From NCBI GenBank assembly GCA_014529385.2, contig CM043943.1, positions 159,172,247-159,236,246 of the forward strand: a stretch of 64,000 bases of DNA, read 5' to 3'. Source of the DNA: Adiantum capillus-veneris. Its lineage: Eukaryota; Streptophyta; Polypodiopsida; Polypodiales; Pteridaceae. Both the position numbers and the translations under genes were made by a program. Positions 10,901 through 21,748 of this stretch are shown piece after piece (the first letter of the stretch is position 1; the number at the start of each line of letters is the position of its first letter). The notes under the pieces are model-generated. The model had not been told where the DNA came from and did no database searches. It worked only from the letters and a program-made list of their open reading frames with translations.

Positions 10901-11840
10901 GCTCCATTGAAATACGCAAAACCCATGATATTTTGTACATGGGTGATTTACATTCAAGGTCAACCATTTCTCCAACCTATTATCCCTAGTAGGTTTGGTC
11001 TCACAATTCACCACTTTTCCACTATATGTCATTATAATAAGAGGAATTGGGTGCTAAGGTCCACCACTTGTCCAGCCTATAAGGTTATACCTTGAATGGT
11101 ATTTTTTCTCACCACTTGTAATGCCCATGACATGCTTTACATGGGGGTTTTGTTCCAAGGTTCACCACTTGTCCAAGCAAATTCTATTGAAACATAGAGA
11201 GAAACAAAGGTCCACCACTTTTCCAAGCTAGGCTCCATTGAAACATGGACCTTAATACCAAATTATTCCTAGTAGCATGAGTAATATTTTGTACATGGGG
11301 GGTTTGCATTCAAGGTACACCACTTGTCCAACGTACTTTTCCTAGTAGGTTTGGTCGCAAGATTCACCACTTGTCCACTCTATGTCATTATATTAATAAT
11401 AATTGGGTGTTAAGGTCCACCACTTTTCCAACCTATAAGGTTATATATTGAATGGTATTTTTTCTCACCACTTGTAATGTCCATGATATGTTTTACATGG
11501 GGATTTTGTTCCAAGGTCCACCACTTGTCCAAGCTAAATCTGTTCAAACATAGAGAGAAACAAACGTGCACCACTTGTCCAAGGTAGGCTCCATTGAAAC
11601 ATGGAGAGAATGATGCTCCACCATTTATCCAAGATAGACTCCATTGAAACATGGAGAGAAGTAAGCTCCACCATGTTTCCAAGATGCTAGAGTCCATTGA
11701 AATACCCAAAACCCCTGATACTTTGTACATGGGGGGTTTACATTCAAGGTCCACCACTTGTCCAACCTATTATCCCTAGTAGCATGAGTGGCTTGGTCTC
11801 AGGATTCACCACTTGTCCACTCTATATCATTATATTAAGA
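7990..11840 (-). repeat. Minisatellite array, reverse orientation, with higher-order structure
   Basis: Dozens of ~60-bp units contain TCCACCACTTGTCCAAGCTA and CTCCATTGAAACATGGAGAG. They are the reverse complement of the units at the window start. The units are grouped in higher-order blocks of roughly 350-560 bp. Each block contains a marker close to CCCATGATATGTTTTACATG, seen near 8508, 9050, 9497, 9930, 10290, 10690, 11125 and 11480. Many short open frames on the minus strand derive from this array and are not genes. CTCCATTGAAACATGGAG can itself fold, with 5-bp arms. Confidence 0.9.
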
Positions 11841-12184
11841 AAAATTGGGTTTCCATATCTAAATGGATCTTTGCTTGGATAAGTGGTAGACCTTGAGACC
11901 TAAATACCCATTCTACACTAGAGCATTGGTTAAGCCTTATACACTTCAAGCATACCTTTAACAAGTAGTAGTTATTAGTTGACTTAAGTCTAGTTGAACT
12001 CCATGGTATTGAGACTAAGAGAGAGTGTAGCATAAAAAAGAGTCAGGATTTTAATTTGACTTTCTTTCTATTAATGAGTAGATCATAGATGGATTTTGGT
12101 ATCTAATAAAACCTTAGGGTAGACAATGTAAAACTCATGTCTATTGTTGTGTTTGCATTAAGTGTTTTTGTTCTTTAATTTCAG

Positions 12185-12960
12185 AACCATTACAGAAAAA
12201 TGGATTGGCTATATGCTGGCATAAATTGAAGAAAACTATTGAATTACCCATCCAACCTCCTCCAAGACCTTGTCCAAGGAATGAATCACCTCCTTATCAC
12301 CTACCACTTGCTTTCAAGGACATCAAAAGAGTACTTATCTTGGATCTAAAGGGGTTACTTCTCAAGACAGTTGAAATGAAACATGGAGATTCTATGCCAT
12401 CTTGGGCTCAACACATGCGACTTGTGGAGGACAAAGATGAAGTTTATCATGTGGTGCGACCAGACGCACAAAGTTTTTTGGATTTTTGTGCTGAATACTT
12501 TGAGCTATGGATATGGAGTTGCTATAACTTAACAAGGGTGCAACGCATCACACAAAAGTGTTTTCCTGAGCAGTATACCAAGTTCAAGGTGTTTATGAGT
12601 AACAAAAATTGCCAAAATCCAAATATCATGTTAGGATTTACAAGGGTTTATCACAAAAATCTGAGTGATATTTGGAAGATATTTGAGGATTTGGATGCAA
12701 ACAATACCTTAATTTTTTATGACACTCCATATAGGGTGATGTGGAACATGCCAGGGACATATCATATATTTCCAAAGATGTGGAGGCAAACTTCCGAGCA
12801 ACTTCAAAACTTCTTGCAGAGAACCATAATTCCATGGTTGGTAGGATGGTTGTATGCAAGAGATAAGAGAGTCTATACATACAACACAATTGTAAATCAG
12901 TATAGTGATTCTGAGACAAATTATGTCCTTGGTGTGTACTTGTCAACACGAAAGCATTGA
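12185..12960 (+). CDS. FCP1/NLI-like HAD-fold paralogue, catalytic residues lost
   Basis: A TTTAATTTCAG acceptor ends at 12184 and the frame stays open for about 258 codons to TGA at 12958-12960. It is probably the terminal exon of a spliced gene, since there is no convincing ATG at its start. The domain order matches the 2.4-kb gene: motif I ILDLKGLLLKT, where the second Asp of DxD is Lys; motif II region LWIWSCYNLTRV; and motif III LIFYDTPYR, where the usual DD is YD. The C-terminal part (IIPWLVGWLYARDKRVYTY) matches the region after the core in the first gene. With both acidic motifs damaged, phosphatase activity is very unlikely. The long intact frame suggests either recent inactivation or a retained non-catalytic role. 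Confidence 0.65.
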
Positions 12961-13725
12961 ATAAATATGGCTATAAGATGCTTTTTTTATTCTAGTGTGT
13001 ATCTTTCAACATTTGTATAATTTGATATAGTCTTTTTTTTAAAGGTGTGTCAATTTTATGAACACTTGAATGGAGTGCACCCTACTCTAAGGGGACTTCA
13101 ATGTACTATTGGAGTGCATCCTATTGTAAGGGGACTCTGATGTATTGCTAGAGTGCACCCAAATTTTTGGGGACTCATTTTTTATTTGATTGGGGCCTAT
13201 GTTGGGTCATATAGTAAAAGAAATTCATTTTTTGTCAATTCATATCGAGGTTGCATTTATTTGGAACTATGAAAGAATTGATGTTTGATGTCAAAATAAA
13301 ACTTGTAAGTGTGGATCAGAGAATTCATGGACTTTAAATATGTGAGAGGGATCTTTTTCTTGGGCACAAATGTTTGCTTCAAGAATTTTGTCATTACATA
13401 CTTTATGTGAAAGAGTTTTAGAACCTAAAAGACTTTGAAAACAAAACTATGGAATCTAAGTGCATGTATTCTTGAATGGCTTGAAAGTTGATGTATACAT
13501 GCATGTCGCCTTGATGAAGATTTAGATCTGACAAGATGGAAAGATATAATTCTTGGACGTTACCTTTGTCAATTTGGTAATAACATATTTAACTTTCTTT
13601 TAATATGGGTGGAAAATATATATTATAATGTGCATTTGGAACCTAATTGCTTGACCTTCAAACCAAGATTCCTATGTTATTTTTTCATATACTTTTTTGT
13701 ACTGAATTAAGATTGTGGATGCAAG
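12961..13725. other. 3' flank of the second HAD-like gene, with a 39-bp tandem repeat
   Basis: No coding domain is seen. At about 13072-13186 a 39-bp unit (core GGAGTGCACCCTACTCTAAG then GGGACT) is repeated about three times. The remainder is AT-rich and unremarkable. Polyadenylation signals cannot be assigned with confidence. Confidence 0.6.
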
Positions 13726-15115
13726 GTCCACCACTTGTTCAAGCTAGATCTAAGAAAGTATATATACTGAGTCTTCAAACTAGTAAACCAAGGGAAGAGA
13801 GAAGCAGGGTCCATCACTTGTCCAAGCTCATCTCTAGACAACATAGAGAGATGTTATGTCTACTAATTGTCCAATATAGTCATGGAGAAATGATAGAAGG
13901 TTGATCCACTTGTCCAACCTATCATCTCTAGTAAAATGGGAGGTTTGGCCTTAAGATTCACCATGTAACCAACATATACTTCATTGTATTATGAAGAGTA
14001 GAAAAGGAAAGCTCCACCACTTGTCTAAGGTAGTTCCAAAATCAACATGGAGAGAAGAAAGCTTCACCATTTGTCCAAGATAGGTTCCATTAAAACATGG
14101 AAAACCTCATATATGTTGTACATGGAAGGTTTTTTTCCAAGGTCCACCACTTGTCCAAGCTAGGATCCATTAAAACATGGATAGAAACAAGGCTCCACAA
14201 CTCGTCCAACCTTTATAGGTGCGAAGTGTACCGGTTGTCTAAACTAGGCATGGGAAAATAATAGAAGGTCCACCACTTATCCAATATATTATCTCTAATA
14301 GCATGGGAGGTTTGGTCTCAAGATTTAGGAATTGGCTGACCTGTATTTCATTGTATTATGATGAATTTGGTTTTAAAGTCAACTACTTATCCAAGCTATA
14401 AGTTTATATCTTGAATGGTATTCCTTCCCATCACTTAGAAAACCAATGATATGTTGTACATGGGAGGGTTTGTTACAAGGTCCACCACTTGTCCAAGCTA
14501 GTTTCATTGAAACATGGATGAAGACAAGCTCCACCATTTGTTAAAGCTAGACTCCATTGAAATCTAGAAAATCCATTCTATGTTGTACATGGGGTTTTTG
14601 TTTTAAGGTCCAACACTTGTCCAAGCTAAGATCCATTGAAACATGGAGTAGAGAAACACTCCACCACTTGTCCAAGCTAGGCAACATTGATAGTAGTTGG
14701 TTTATTTTGAAGATCCACCACGTGTCTAAGCTAACTCTATTGAAACATAGAGAGAAGCAAAGGTCCACCAACTGTTCAAGCTAGGCTCCATTGAAACATG
14801 GACAGAAGCAAGCTCCACCATTTCTCCAAGATAGACTCCATTGAAACATGGAGAGAATCAAAGGTCCACCATTTCTCCAAGCCAAGATCTAGTTGTCCAA
14901 CCTATAAGGTTATATCTTAAATGGTAATCTTTCTAATCACTTGGAATACCCATGATATGTTTTACATGGGGGTTTTGTTCCAAGATCACCACTTGTCCAA
15001 GCTAACTCTATTGAAACATAGAGAGAAGCAAAGGTCCACCACTTGTCCAAGCTAGTCTCCATTGAAACAAGGAGAGAAGCAAGCTCCATCATTTCTCCAA
15101 GATAGGCTAGCATGG
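13725..15115 (-). repeat. Second reverse-orientation minisatellite array
   Basis: The unit is the same as in the 8-11.8 kb array (TCCACCACTTGTCCAAGCTA, CATTGAAACATGGAGAGAAG), in the same reverse orientation, and interrupted by unique stretches. It ends near 15115 and isolated units follow to about 15350. Confidence 0.85.
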
Positions 15116-15349
15116 ATAAGTGCACCTTGAAACCAACCTTCCTATGAGGCAATAGATCATATGCTACATATTTTATGTATGCCCCATGCCTCAAATTAAG
15201 AAGTTATAGATTAGAAGTGGACCTTGCTTAAATGTCACATGCAATAAATTAAGGAAAAATAGCCAAGTGGATTGTATTCCTCAATGGATCCTTGCTTTCA
15301 CAAGTTGTGAACCTTGAGTCACTTTTACATTAACTTGGACAAGTGGTGG

Positions 15350-15960
15350 ACCTAGAAACCAAGCTCTCCATGTTGAGATAAGTTGTAGGTAGGACAGTAG
15401 AACATAGACAACGATAATGGATGCAATATACTCCTCTCCTAATAATCCAATTGATTGAAACCATGATATTTTAGTTGTTTTCATTGTGTATTGTATGTGC
15501 ATAAAGTGGAATGAGACTGTGCTTCCTACCAGGATTTGCTATAAATATCACTCCCACTGCAAAATCAATGTTCAATCTCATGGCTACCATGGCATACATA
15601 AGATTACCAACTGCTAAAGAATATGGCACCATGGCATACATAAAACTAGCAACTGCTAAAGAATATAGCACCTTGTCCATTTTTTCTTTCTTAGCATTAG
15701 ACTTGGGAGCATCATTCTTGCTAAGTTTTTCATATGCCTACATTGGGCTACTCAATGCTTCCCCCCCCCCCCCCCTTGCATATTAAAGAATTGCAAGACC
15801 TTGTGGATATACGTTTCCTATGACAACTCCAATAGTCAACGTTTTCTATCCCTCTTGATACGCCAAATTTTTGACAAAATCTCTATATTTTATACATGAT
15901 ATATTGAAAGTTGTCCAACCTGGGAATTGGGATTTTCCCACTTTACCTAATATGGTCTTT
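15350..15960. other. Spacer with a 42-bp in-frame duplication and a C run
   Basis: A 42-bp unit starting ACCATGGCATACATAA is present twice at 15586-15669. In one frame it gives two 14-residue repeats (TMAYIRLPTAKEYG and TMAYIKLATAKEYS). A run of 15 C lies at 15761-15775. The function is unknown and it may be a fragment of another element. Confidence 0.55.
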
Positions 15961-17720
15961 TTGGGTAACCATGGGTGGTCATGTTGAGCAACAGGGTATG
16001 CATTTTGACCCAGCAACAATGCAAATGTTTTGAGCATTTGCAATGTTCATGCAACAACAACATGCCACTGAAAGAAGAGAGATTTCAGCAACGAAGGCCA
16101 TACAAGCAGTCGTCAATAGAATGGATTAGTTCAATGGCAAAGATGTAACCAAGTACTTAAGCGAGTATGTGAAGGAGATGGAGCTGCATCGCGTGTCAGA
16201 AGGTGAGATGATTCAAAGCTTTGAGCTAGTTGTTGCTCCAGAAATTAGGGAACATGTTAGGGGAATTAAACATGGGCATGGGAGAAACTGGGAAGAACTC
16301 AAAGTAGCTTTGAAGGAGGAATAATTCATGGAGGACTCTGAGAGAGTAACCAAAAGGACATTCTTTGAATGGGTAGACAAGCCAAATCAAGGACTATCAA
16401 TAAGAGAGCTACTTAGGGAATTTGAGCGGTGCTATGCACAACTCACCAGGACAGAAAGGGCCACACTAGATGCAAAGAAGACAGATCTTTTCTTACAAGC
16501 TGCAGGTAAAGAGTTTCAAGAAAATTTGGAGCTTCTTCTTGAAGATAAAGTTGTTGAGCAAGGACTAAAAACCGACTGGAATGAGATTGAAGGTGTTGTC
16601 TCACTGCTTGCCAAACGACAAAGAAGAAGGGACAAGATGGTAGTAAACACTACAAGTCCTTCCACCTCAACTTCTGACAAAATGGTAAAGCCTACTTTTA
16701 TCGCTCCTAAGTTTGATGAGTCCATGCTAGATGAGCTTGTGAAAGAATGCGTGACTTAAATGTGAAGCTTGCAAAGCTTGAAGAAAAAGGCCAACCGTCA
16801 GGGCCACTTCCTAGGCAAAGGCAACAGCCCAAAGAAGGGTTTGTTAATAGATGTATTTGGTGTGATAGTACAGACCATGTAAGAAGAGATTGTGATGATT
16901 CTAGTGATGCTTTGTCAAAAGATGTTGTCTTTTCTAAGGATGGTAAAATACAGTTAAGAGAGACATGTCTACCCTTGAGAACTAACTTTGGGAAGGGGCG
17001 AATGCAAACCTTAGTTGAAGATATGGAAACTAACCATGCCACCTCTTCAGTTGAGGCAACTACTTATGGAGTAAAAATTGAGCATCTTAGTGATGAAGAG
17101 GTGAGTGACCATCATGGTCAAATTTGGCCAAATGTCATGCCATTAGCTAAAAAGGGAAAGCTTACAAAAGAGATTCTACATGAAGCAGGTGATTGCATAC
17201 GTCTAGAAACAGGATGGAATGATCCAATGGATTCATTGTCAGTGCATGCCCACATTACAAAATGCCAACAAAATGAGGCTATTGCAGAAGAGAAGCACAT
17301 ATGTGAGAATGCTAATGAAGGACTATCAAAAAGAGCTTCTAGAAGTGGGGGAAGAAGTGACTCAATGCCTTCTCAAACACCCTCAACACAAGGAGCATCT
17401 CCACCTGAAGTACTCATGGAGGAGTCAACAACATGAAAGAAGAAAGATCCAACAAAAGCTAAGACAAAAGGCCCAAGTTATAAACTACAATCTGATATTG
17501 AGGTTGCTACAGATTTAAAGGAATTCTTGGAGGAAAGGATTTTGAATAGCAAGATTGAGTTCACTCCGGGAGAAGTCCTTGGCATTGCAAAGCGTGAATT
17601 CCATGAGGAGATCATTGACATCATCAAGAGAAAGAGGCAAACTCTTGCTGAGGTTGCTCGTCCACAGGTTGACGGAGAAACCTTGAAGACACAAGGAATG
17701 CAATTGCAAAATAAGTAGGA
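15960..17720 (+). pseudogene. Ty3/gypsy gag with CCHC zinc knuckle (element 1)
   Basis: This is the gag region of a decayed retrotransposon. A Met/Gln-rich start (GGHVEQQGMHFDP, MQQQH) leads into the capsid-like stretch FNGKDVTKYLSEYVKEMELH. Next come SIRELLREFERCYAQLTRTERATLDAKKTDLFLQ and a nucleocapsid knuckle CIWCDSTDHVRRDC (CX2CX4HX4C) near 16850-16895. A linker at 17527-17718 (LGIAKREFHEEIIDIIKRKRQ) precedes protease. Internal stops near 16125, 16322 and 16757 and frame changes show it is non-functional. No 5' LTR or primer-binding site is visible to the left, where minisatellite-type DNA begins, so the element is truncated at its 5' end. Confidence 0.75.
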
Positions 17721-17859
17721 TGATGGAGCTGTGGTAGGATGCTACCAATCTAGTGGGAGAGTGAAGCAAGTGCATCTCTCAAATGATGATGAATAAGTTG
17801 AAGCTATTCCTAGGAGCTACTATTCACAAAGTCACTGGGCAAGGGCTACTACAGAAACT

Positions 17860-18159
17860 TTGGTCAAGGTAGGAGATCTTGAAGAGCCATTTGTTGCCTT
17901 GATTGACCATGATTCAAAAATAAACATAATGTCAAAGAGTCTTTACAACAAGTGCAAATGGTCGATGGACACAAATCATGGTTGGATAGTAAAAGTGGCA
18001 AACAATTCATCTGGTGAATTGTATGTAGAATGTATAGGTGTGAAGAGGACAATAGGTGATCTAAAGATTGACCAAAACTTCTTTGTACAGGATACATCTT
18101 CATATCATCTCATTCTGGACAGCCCTACATTGTGGGAGTTCAAATGGAAACAAAGGTAA
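17860..18159 (+). pseudogene. Retropepsin-like protease of element 1
   Basis: It follows the gag linker. The core ALIDHDSKINIMSKSLY aligns with the usual A-L-[IV]-D-[TSN]-G-S-x-I-N-[IL]-[MI]-S of gypsy proteases, with the D-T/S-G triad altered to D-H-D. The C-terminal HLILDSPTLWEFKWK matches the I-L-G-x-P-W-[LM] loop with the glycine lost. The domain is recognisable but its active-site loop is destroyed. About 500 bp of degraded coding follows before the nested CACTA element. Confidence 0.7.
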
Positions 18160-18686
18160 TGGACGATGGTTCGGCATATGCTAGGATACGCAGCAAAGAT
18201 GGTAAACGTGATGTCCAATTTCTCACAGTTTGTGTAAACCATGAAAGAAATCGTGACAACTTGAGAGAACATCCTCTACCAAAGGCGATCAAAGAGTTTC
18301 ATGATCATAGAGAAATGATGGGTTTTGGCCAAGTACCATTGTAAAGCGGGATTGCAGTGGTACAAAAAGAAAAAGGGTCTCGCTTGATCCAAAAATAGTG
18401 AAACTTTTTCAACGAGCTACTTGGTAACAAGGAATGAATCAGTATGTTTTACAAAACTTGAAGATTTGAAGAGATGTGAGAGGCAATATGTGCATAATGT
18501 ACAAATAGGCATGAAAAAGAGTGGGTTGCTAGAGCCTACTGAAAATGTTTAGGGTTTGTGTGAACAAGTTTCTTTTGTAGATACTATGGGTGAGCTTGAT
18601 GCTATAATGGGGTCTATTTTGCATCTTGAAAATGAAATTGTGGAAGTTTGCTCTATGGAAATGTATCAAGTAATAGAAGCCTTTAA

Positions 18687-20031
18687 CACTAGAATGGTAA
18701 CATGACACTTTTATGTCCTTGGACACTTTTGTGTCCTGTTAAGTGACAATTTTGATTGAATTATTTGAAGAGTATGAAAATGAATTTCTAGGTGCTATAT
18801 ATCCACAAAGTTGCCTTATGAGCTGAAAAAAACTTAGCATTTTTTTTTGAGTATCGATCTCACCATTAACCTTACTCTTGCACAACATTTTTGAACCTAA
18901 ACTGTGTGAAAAAACGGGTCCTATTTTTGGTTTTTTTTTCAATTTTTGGCAACTATACCACTCTAAACTTCATGTTTGTGAGGTTTAGATGGCTAGAGGT
19001 TAGGCCTTCATAGTTCTCAACATGTTTTGATGCTTGTAGGGAGAGCTAAGTATTAAGATTGAAAGTTATGACCAATTTACAAGAATTGCATAATCTTGTT
19101 TTTTGGCCAAAATTAGCACTTTTATGATTTTTTTGGTGGCTTTCTTGATATCCAAATTCAATTTTGATTGTGTAAGTGTAATGTATAACATAAAGCTAAT
19201 CTTCCTTGAGATTTGGGGGACCTAATATGCTATATAGCATAGTATATGATGATGGTTGAGTTTTTTGATTGTTTGCTGAAGAATACAATACATTTTAGAG
19301 TAGCAAGTATAACTTTCTCAATATTGCTAGTTTCTTAGGCCAATTGTGTATATTTTTTAGGTAGTGAACATATCTAATCATAGACTACAAACTTGGCTAG
19401 ATATTGGGTAGTTTCTATGGGTTTCTAGAGGTCATAATGCTAAACCCAATTTTTTCATGTTTGCTGTATTTAGCACTTTATCATTGCCCCCAAGGTTCCA
19501 ATTGTAAGAGATCCATTATCCTTTTGACATGCTCCATGGCTCCTCTTGAATCCAAAGGCCCAAAGGGAACTAAGAAAACATGTATATAGTATCTGTATTG
19601 AGCTTGACTATAGATACTTTGATGATAGGTCCGCAGAATGGCAAAAATGAAACTTTTTTGTACCTTTTTTTTTTGCCCAAAAAAAAAATTAGTGAGGTAA
19701 AAGCAACCATATTTTTTGTTCACCAACCCATTGAAGTTAACGGGGCATTTTATCTCATGTCCTACAAAAATCTCCACTCTTATTTATATGCAATCAACTG
19801 TAAGAAATTGTTGTTTTGGGCAAAATGCATTGGTCCATGAACTTTGGAGGCTTGTAGTGACCAAGGGATGAGAAAAATTACAAGTTTCTCATTTTTTCCA
19901 TATGTAGTAGTTATTGAACTATAAGCTCATGAAAGGATTTTTCAACATGAGTGGATCTACTATGGTTTTGGAATTTTTTCCCAAAACCCTAAAAGGACGC
20001 TTTTATGTCCTGTTAGGTTACCATTCTAGTG
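18687..20031. mobile_element. Non-autonomous CACTA-type element nested in element 1
   Basis: A 15-bp perfect inverted repeat CACTAGAATGGTAAC begins at 18687 and its complement ends at 20031. Just inside both ends lie copies of a motif close to GGACACTTTTGTGTCC, itself a palindrome with a TTTT centre, followed by TGTTAA/TGTTAGG. The 1345-bp body is AT-rich and has no transposase domain. The gypsy coding frame is open immediately before (…YQVIEAF) and after (ENQTVGPKV) the insertion, which supports the boundaries. The flanks (TAA left, AGA right) do not give a perfect 3-bp duplication, so age or small changes must be assumed. Confidence 0.8.
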
Positions 20032-21128
20032 AGAAAACCAAACAGTTGGCCCAAAAGTCCATCTTGAAACTAAATACAAGAGTGTAGCAAAGAAGGTGAA
20101 ACCAGTAGCTTCACCCTTACCACCCAACAACATGGAAAAGATTGAGCAGGCTTCTTTACAACCAAGTTTGAGGAATCCTAAAAAGATTGGGCATACCTTT
20201 ACAAAGGAGTCTTTCCAAGAGTTGCAGATTGGTCGCGAGGAGTTTCTAACACAGGAGGAGACAAAGTGCTTCAAAGAAATTCTTTCAAAGCATGGTAATG
20301 CTTTTGCATTTGAGCCACATGAGATAGGATGTGTTGATCCTTCTATTGTAGCTCCTATGGTAATTTTCACAATACCTCATGTGCCTTGGAATCTGCGGCC
20401 TATTCCGGTTCCAAAGGCTCATTTGCCAAAGTTAGTAGAGCTATTGAATGAGAAAATAAAAATGGGAATTTTAGATCCTTCTTGTGCTCCATACTCAAAC
20501 AGGTGGTTCACACTTCCAAAGAAGAATGGTTCTCTATGCTTCATCCAAGATATGCAACCAGTGAACAAGGTGACAATTAGAGGCATTTGCAAGGAGGTAA
20601 ATCTACTCAATGGGGGATCTCTACTCAGGGTATGATCAATTTCAGGTTGCAATGGAAAGCAGAGACTTGACAACCATGAGGACACCTTTGGGTTTGGTAA
20701 GGATGTGTACCTTGCCACAGGGAGCAACCAACTCGGTTGCACATATGATGAATGGAATTAATAAGGTCTTACGTGACTTTATTCCTCAAATCACAATGCC
20801 TTTCATTGATGGTTTGCCTATCAAAGGATGTGAAGAAAGTGGCAAAGATGAAGCTTTGGATCTCAGGGGATGTCGTAGGTTTGTGGTAAATCACATAAAC
20901 GATTGGGAAAAAATTCTATCTAGGTTGGAGGAAGTGAATCTTACTTTGTCAGGCAAAAGTTCTATGTTTGGTGTCAATGAAGTGCTCATTGTGGGGCACA
21001 TGTGTGGACCATATGGTACAAAACCTTGTCCAACAAAGGTAGATGTCATCCAAAGAATGAAAGAAACGTGCACTAGCATCACTGAGGTTAGAAGGTTCCT
21101 GGAAGCATGTGTCTTTTATGTTATTTAG
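20032..21128 (+). pseudogene. Reverse transcriptase of element 1
   Basis: The frame resumes right after the nested element. Recognisable parts are the pre-RT segment SFQELQIGREEFLTQEETKC, then RPIPVPKAHLPKLVELLNEKIKMGIL, LPKKNGSLCFIQDMQPVNKVT, LYSGYDQFQVAMESRDLTTM and RTPLGLVRMCTLPQGATNSV. The catalytic YxDD-equivalent reads FIDGLPIKG, so the second Asp is lost. The later palm/thumb stretch LTLSGKSSMFGVNEVLIVGH is present. A frame change near 20615 separates the two halves. This is clearly Ty3/gypsy-type RT, and inactive because of the missing metal-binding Asp and the frameshift. Confidence 0.75.
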
Positions 21129-21169
21129 ATTCCACATTATGGACATGTAGTTGATCCACTTTATCAGTT

Positions 21170-21690
21170 GCTTAGAAAGAATCAAAAGTTTAAATGGACA
21201 AAAGCACATGTAAAATCCATGAAAAAGCTAAGGAGTTGCTTTAATCAGCACCAACTTTGAGAAAGGTAGACTATGAGTGTCAAAGTCCAGTAATTGTGAC
21301 AATAGACACCAGTCCTACAGGGATTGGATGGGCAATAGGGCAAGATGACGAAGAAGGACATAGGTATGTGGTGAGATTTGGAGCAAAGGTACTAAGTGCT
21401 CGCCAAAGAAACTATCCACAAATAAAGTGAGAGTTATGGGATATGGTTACAACCTTGAAAAATGGGAAAGAGTACCTAATTGGTGCATGTGTGGTTGTAG
21501 AAACACATTGTCCTACCACTTCTTGAGATGATTACAAGATCCTCAACGCCAGACATTGCTATGTTGTGGTGGATTGCCTACATTAAGTCCTTAAACCCTG
21601 AGTTTAAGCACATTGCAAGTAAAGAAAATACAGTGGCAGATATGCTATCAAGGGCAAGGTATGAAGATGAGTCATAGATGATTGATGAGG
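21170..21690 (+). pseudogene. RNase H region of element 1, degraded
   Basis: Short blocks in shifting frames are typical of gypsy RNase H. They are APTLRKVDYECQSPVIVTID, then TSPTGIGWAIGQDDEEGHRY, VVRFGAKVLSARQRNYPQIK and ELWDMVTTLKNGKEYLIGA. Several stops interrupt the order. It bridges the RT and integrase regions. Confidence 0.6.
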
Positions 21691-21748
21691 GAGATGATAT
21701 GGGCACAAAGTCTATTCCATCTCTCATGTTAAAGGTAACAATGTCTGC

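Noticed and set aside
8988-11757. Minus-strand frames of 60-115 codons with repeated MVDLECKPPMYK / FSPCFNGAYLG text
   Set aside because: They come from the minisatellite units; similarity between them follows the DNA repeat, and stops vary from copy to copy.
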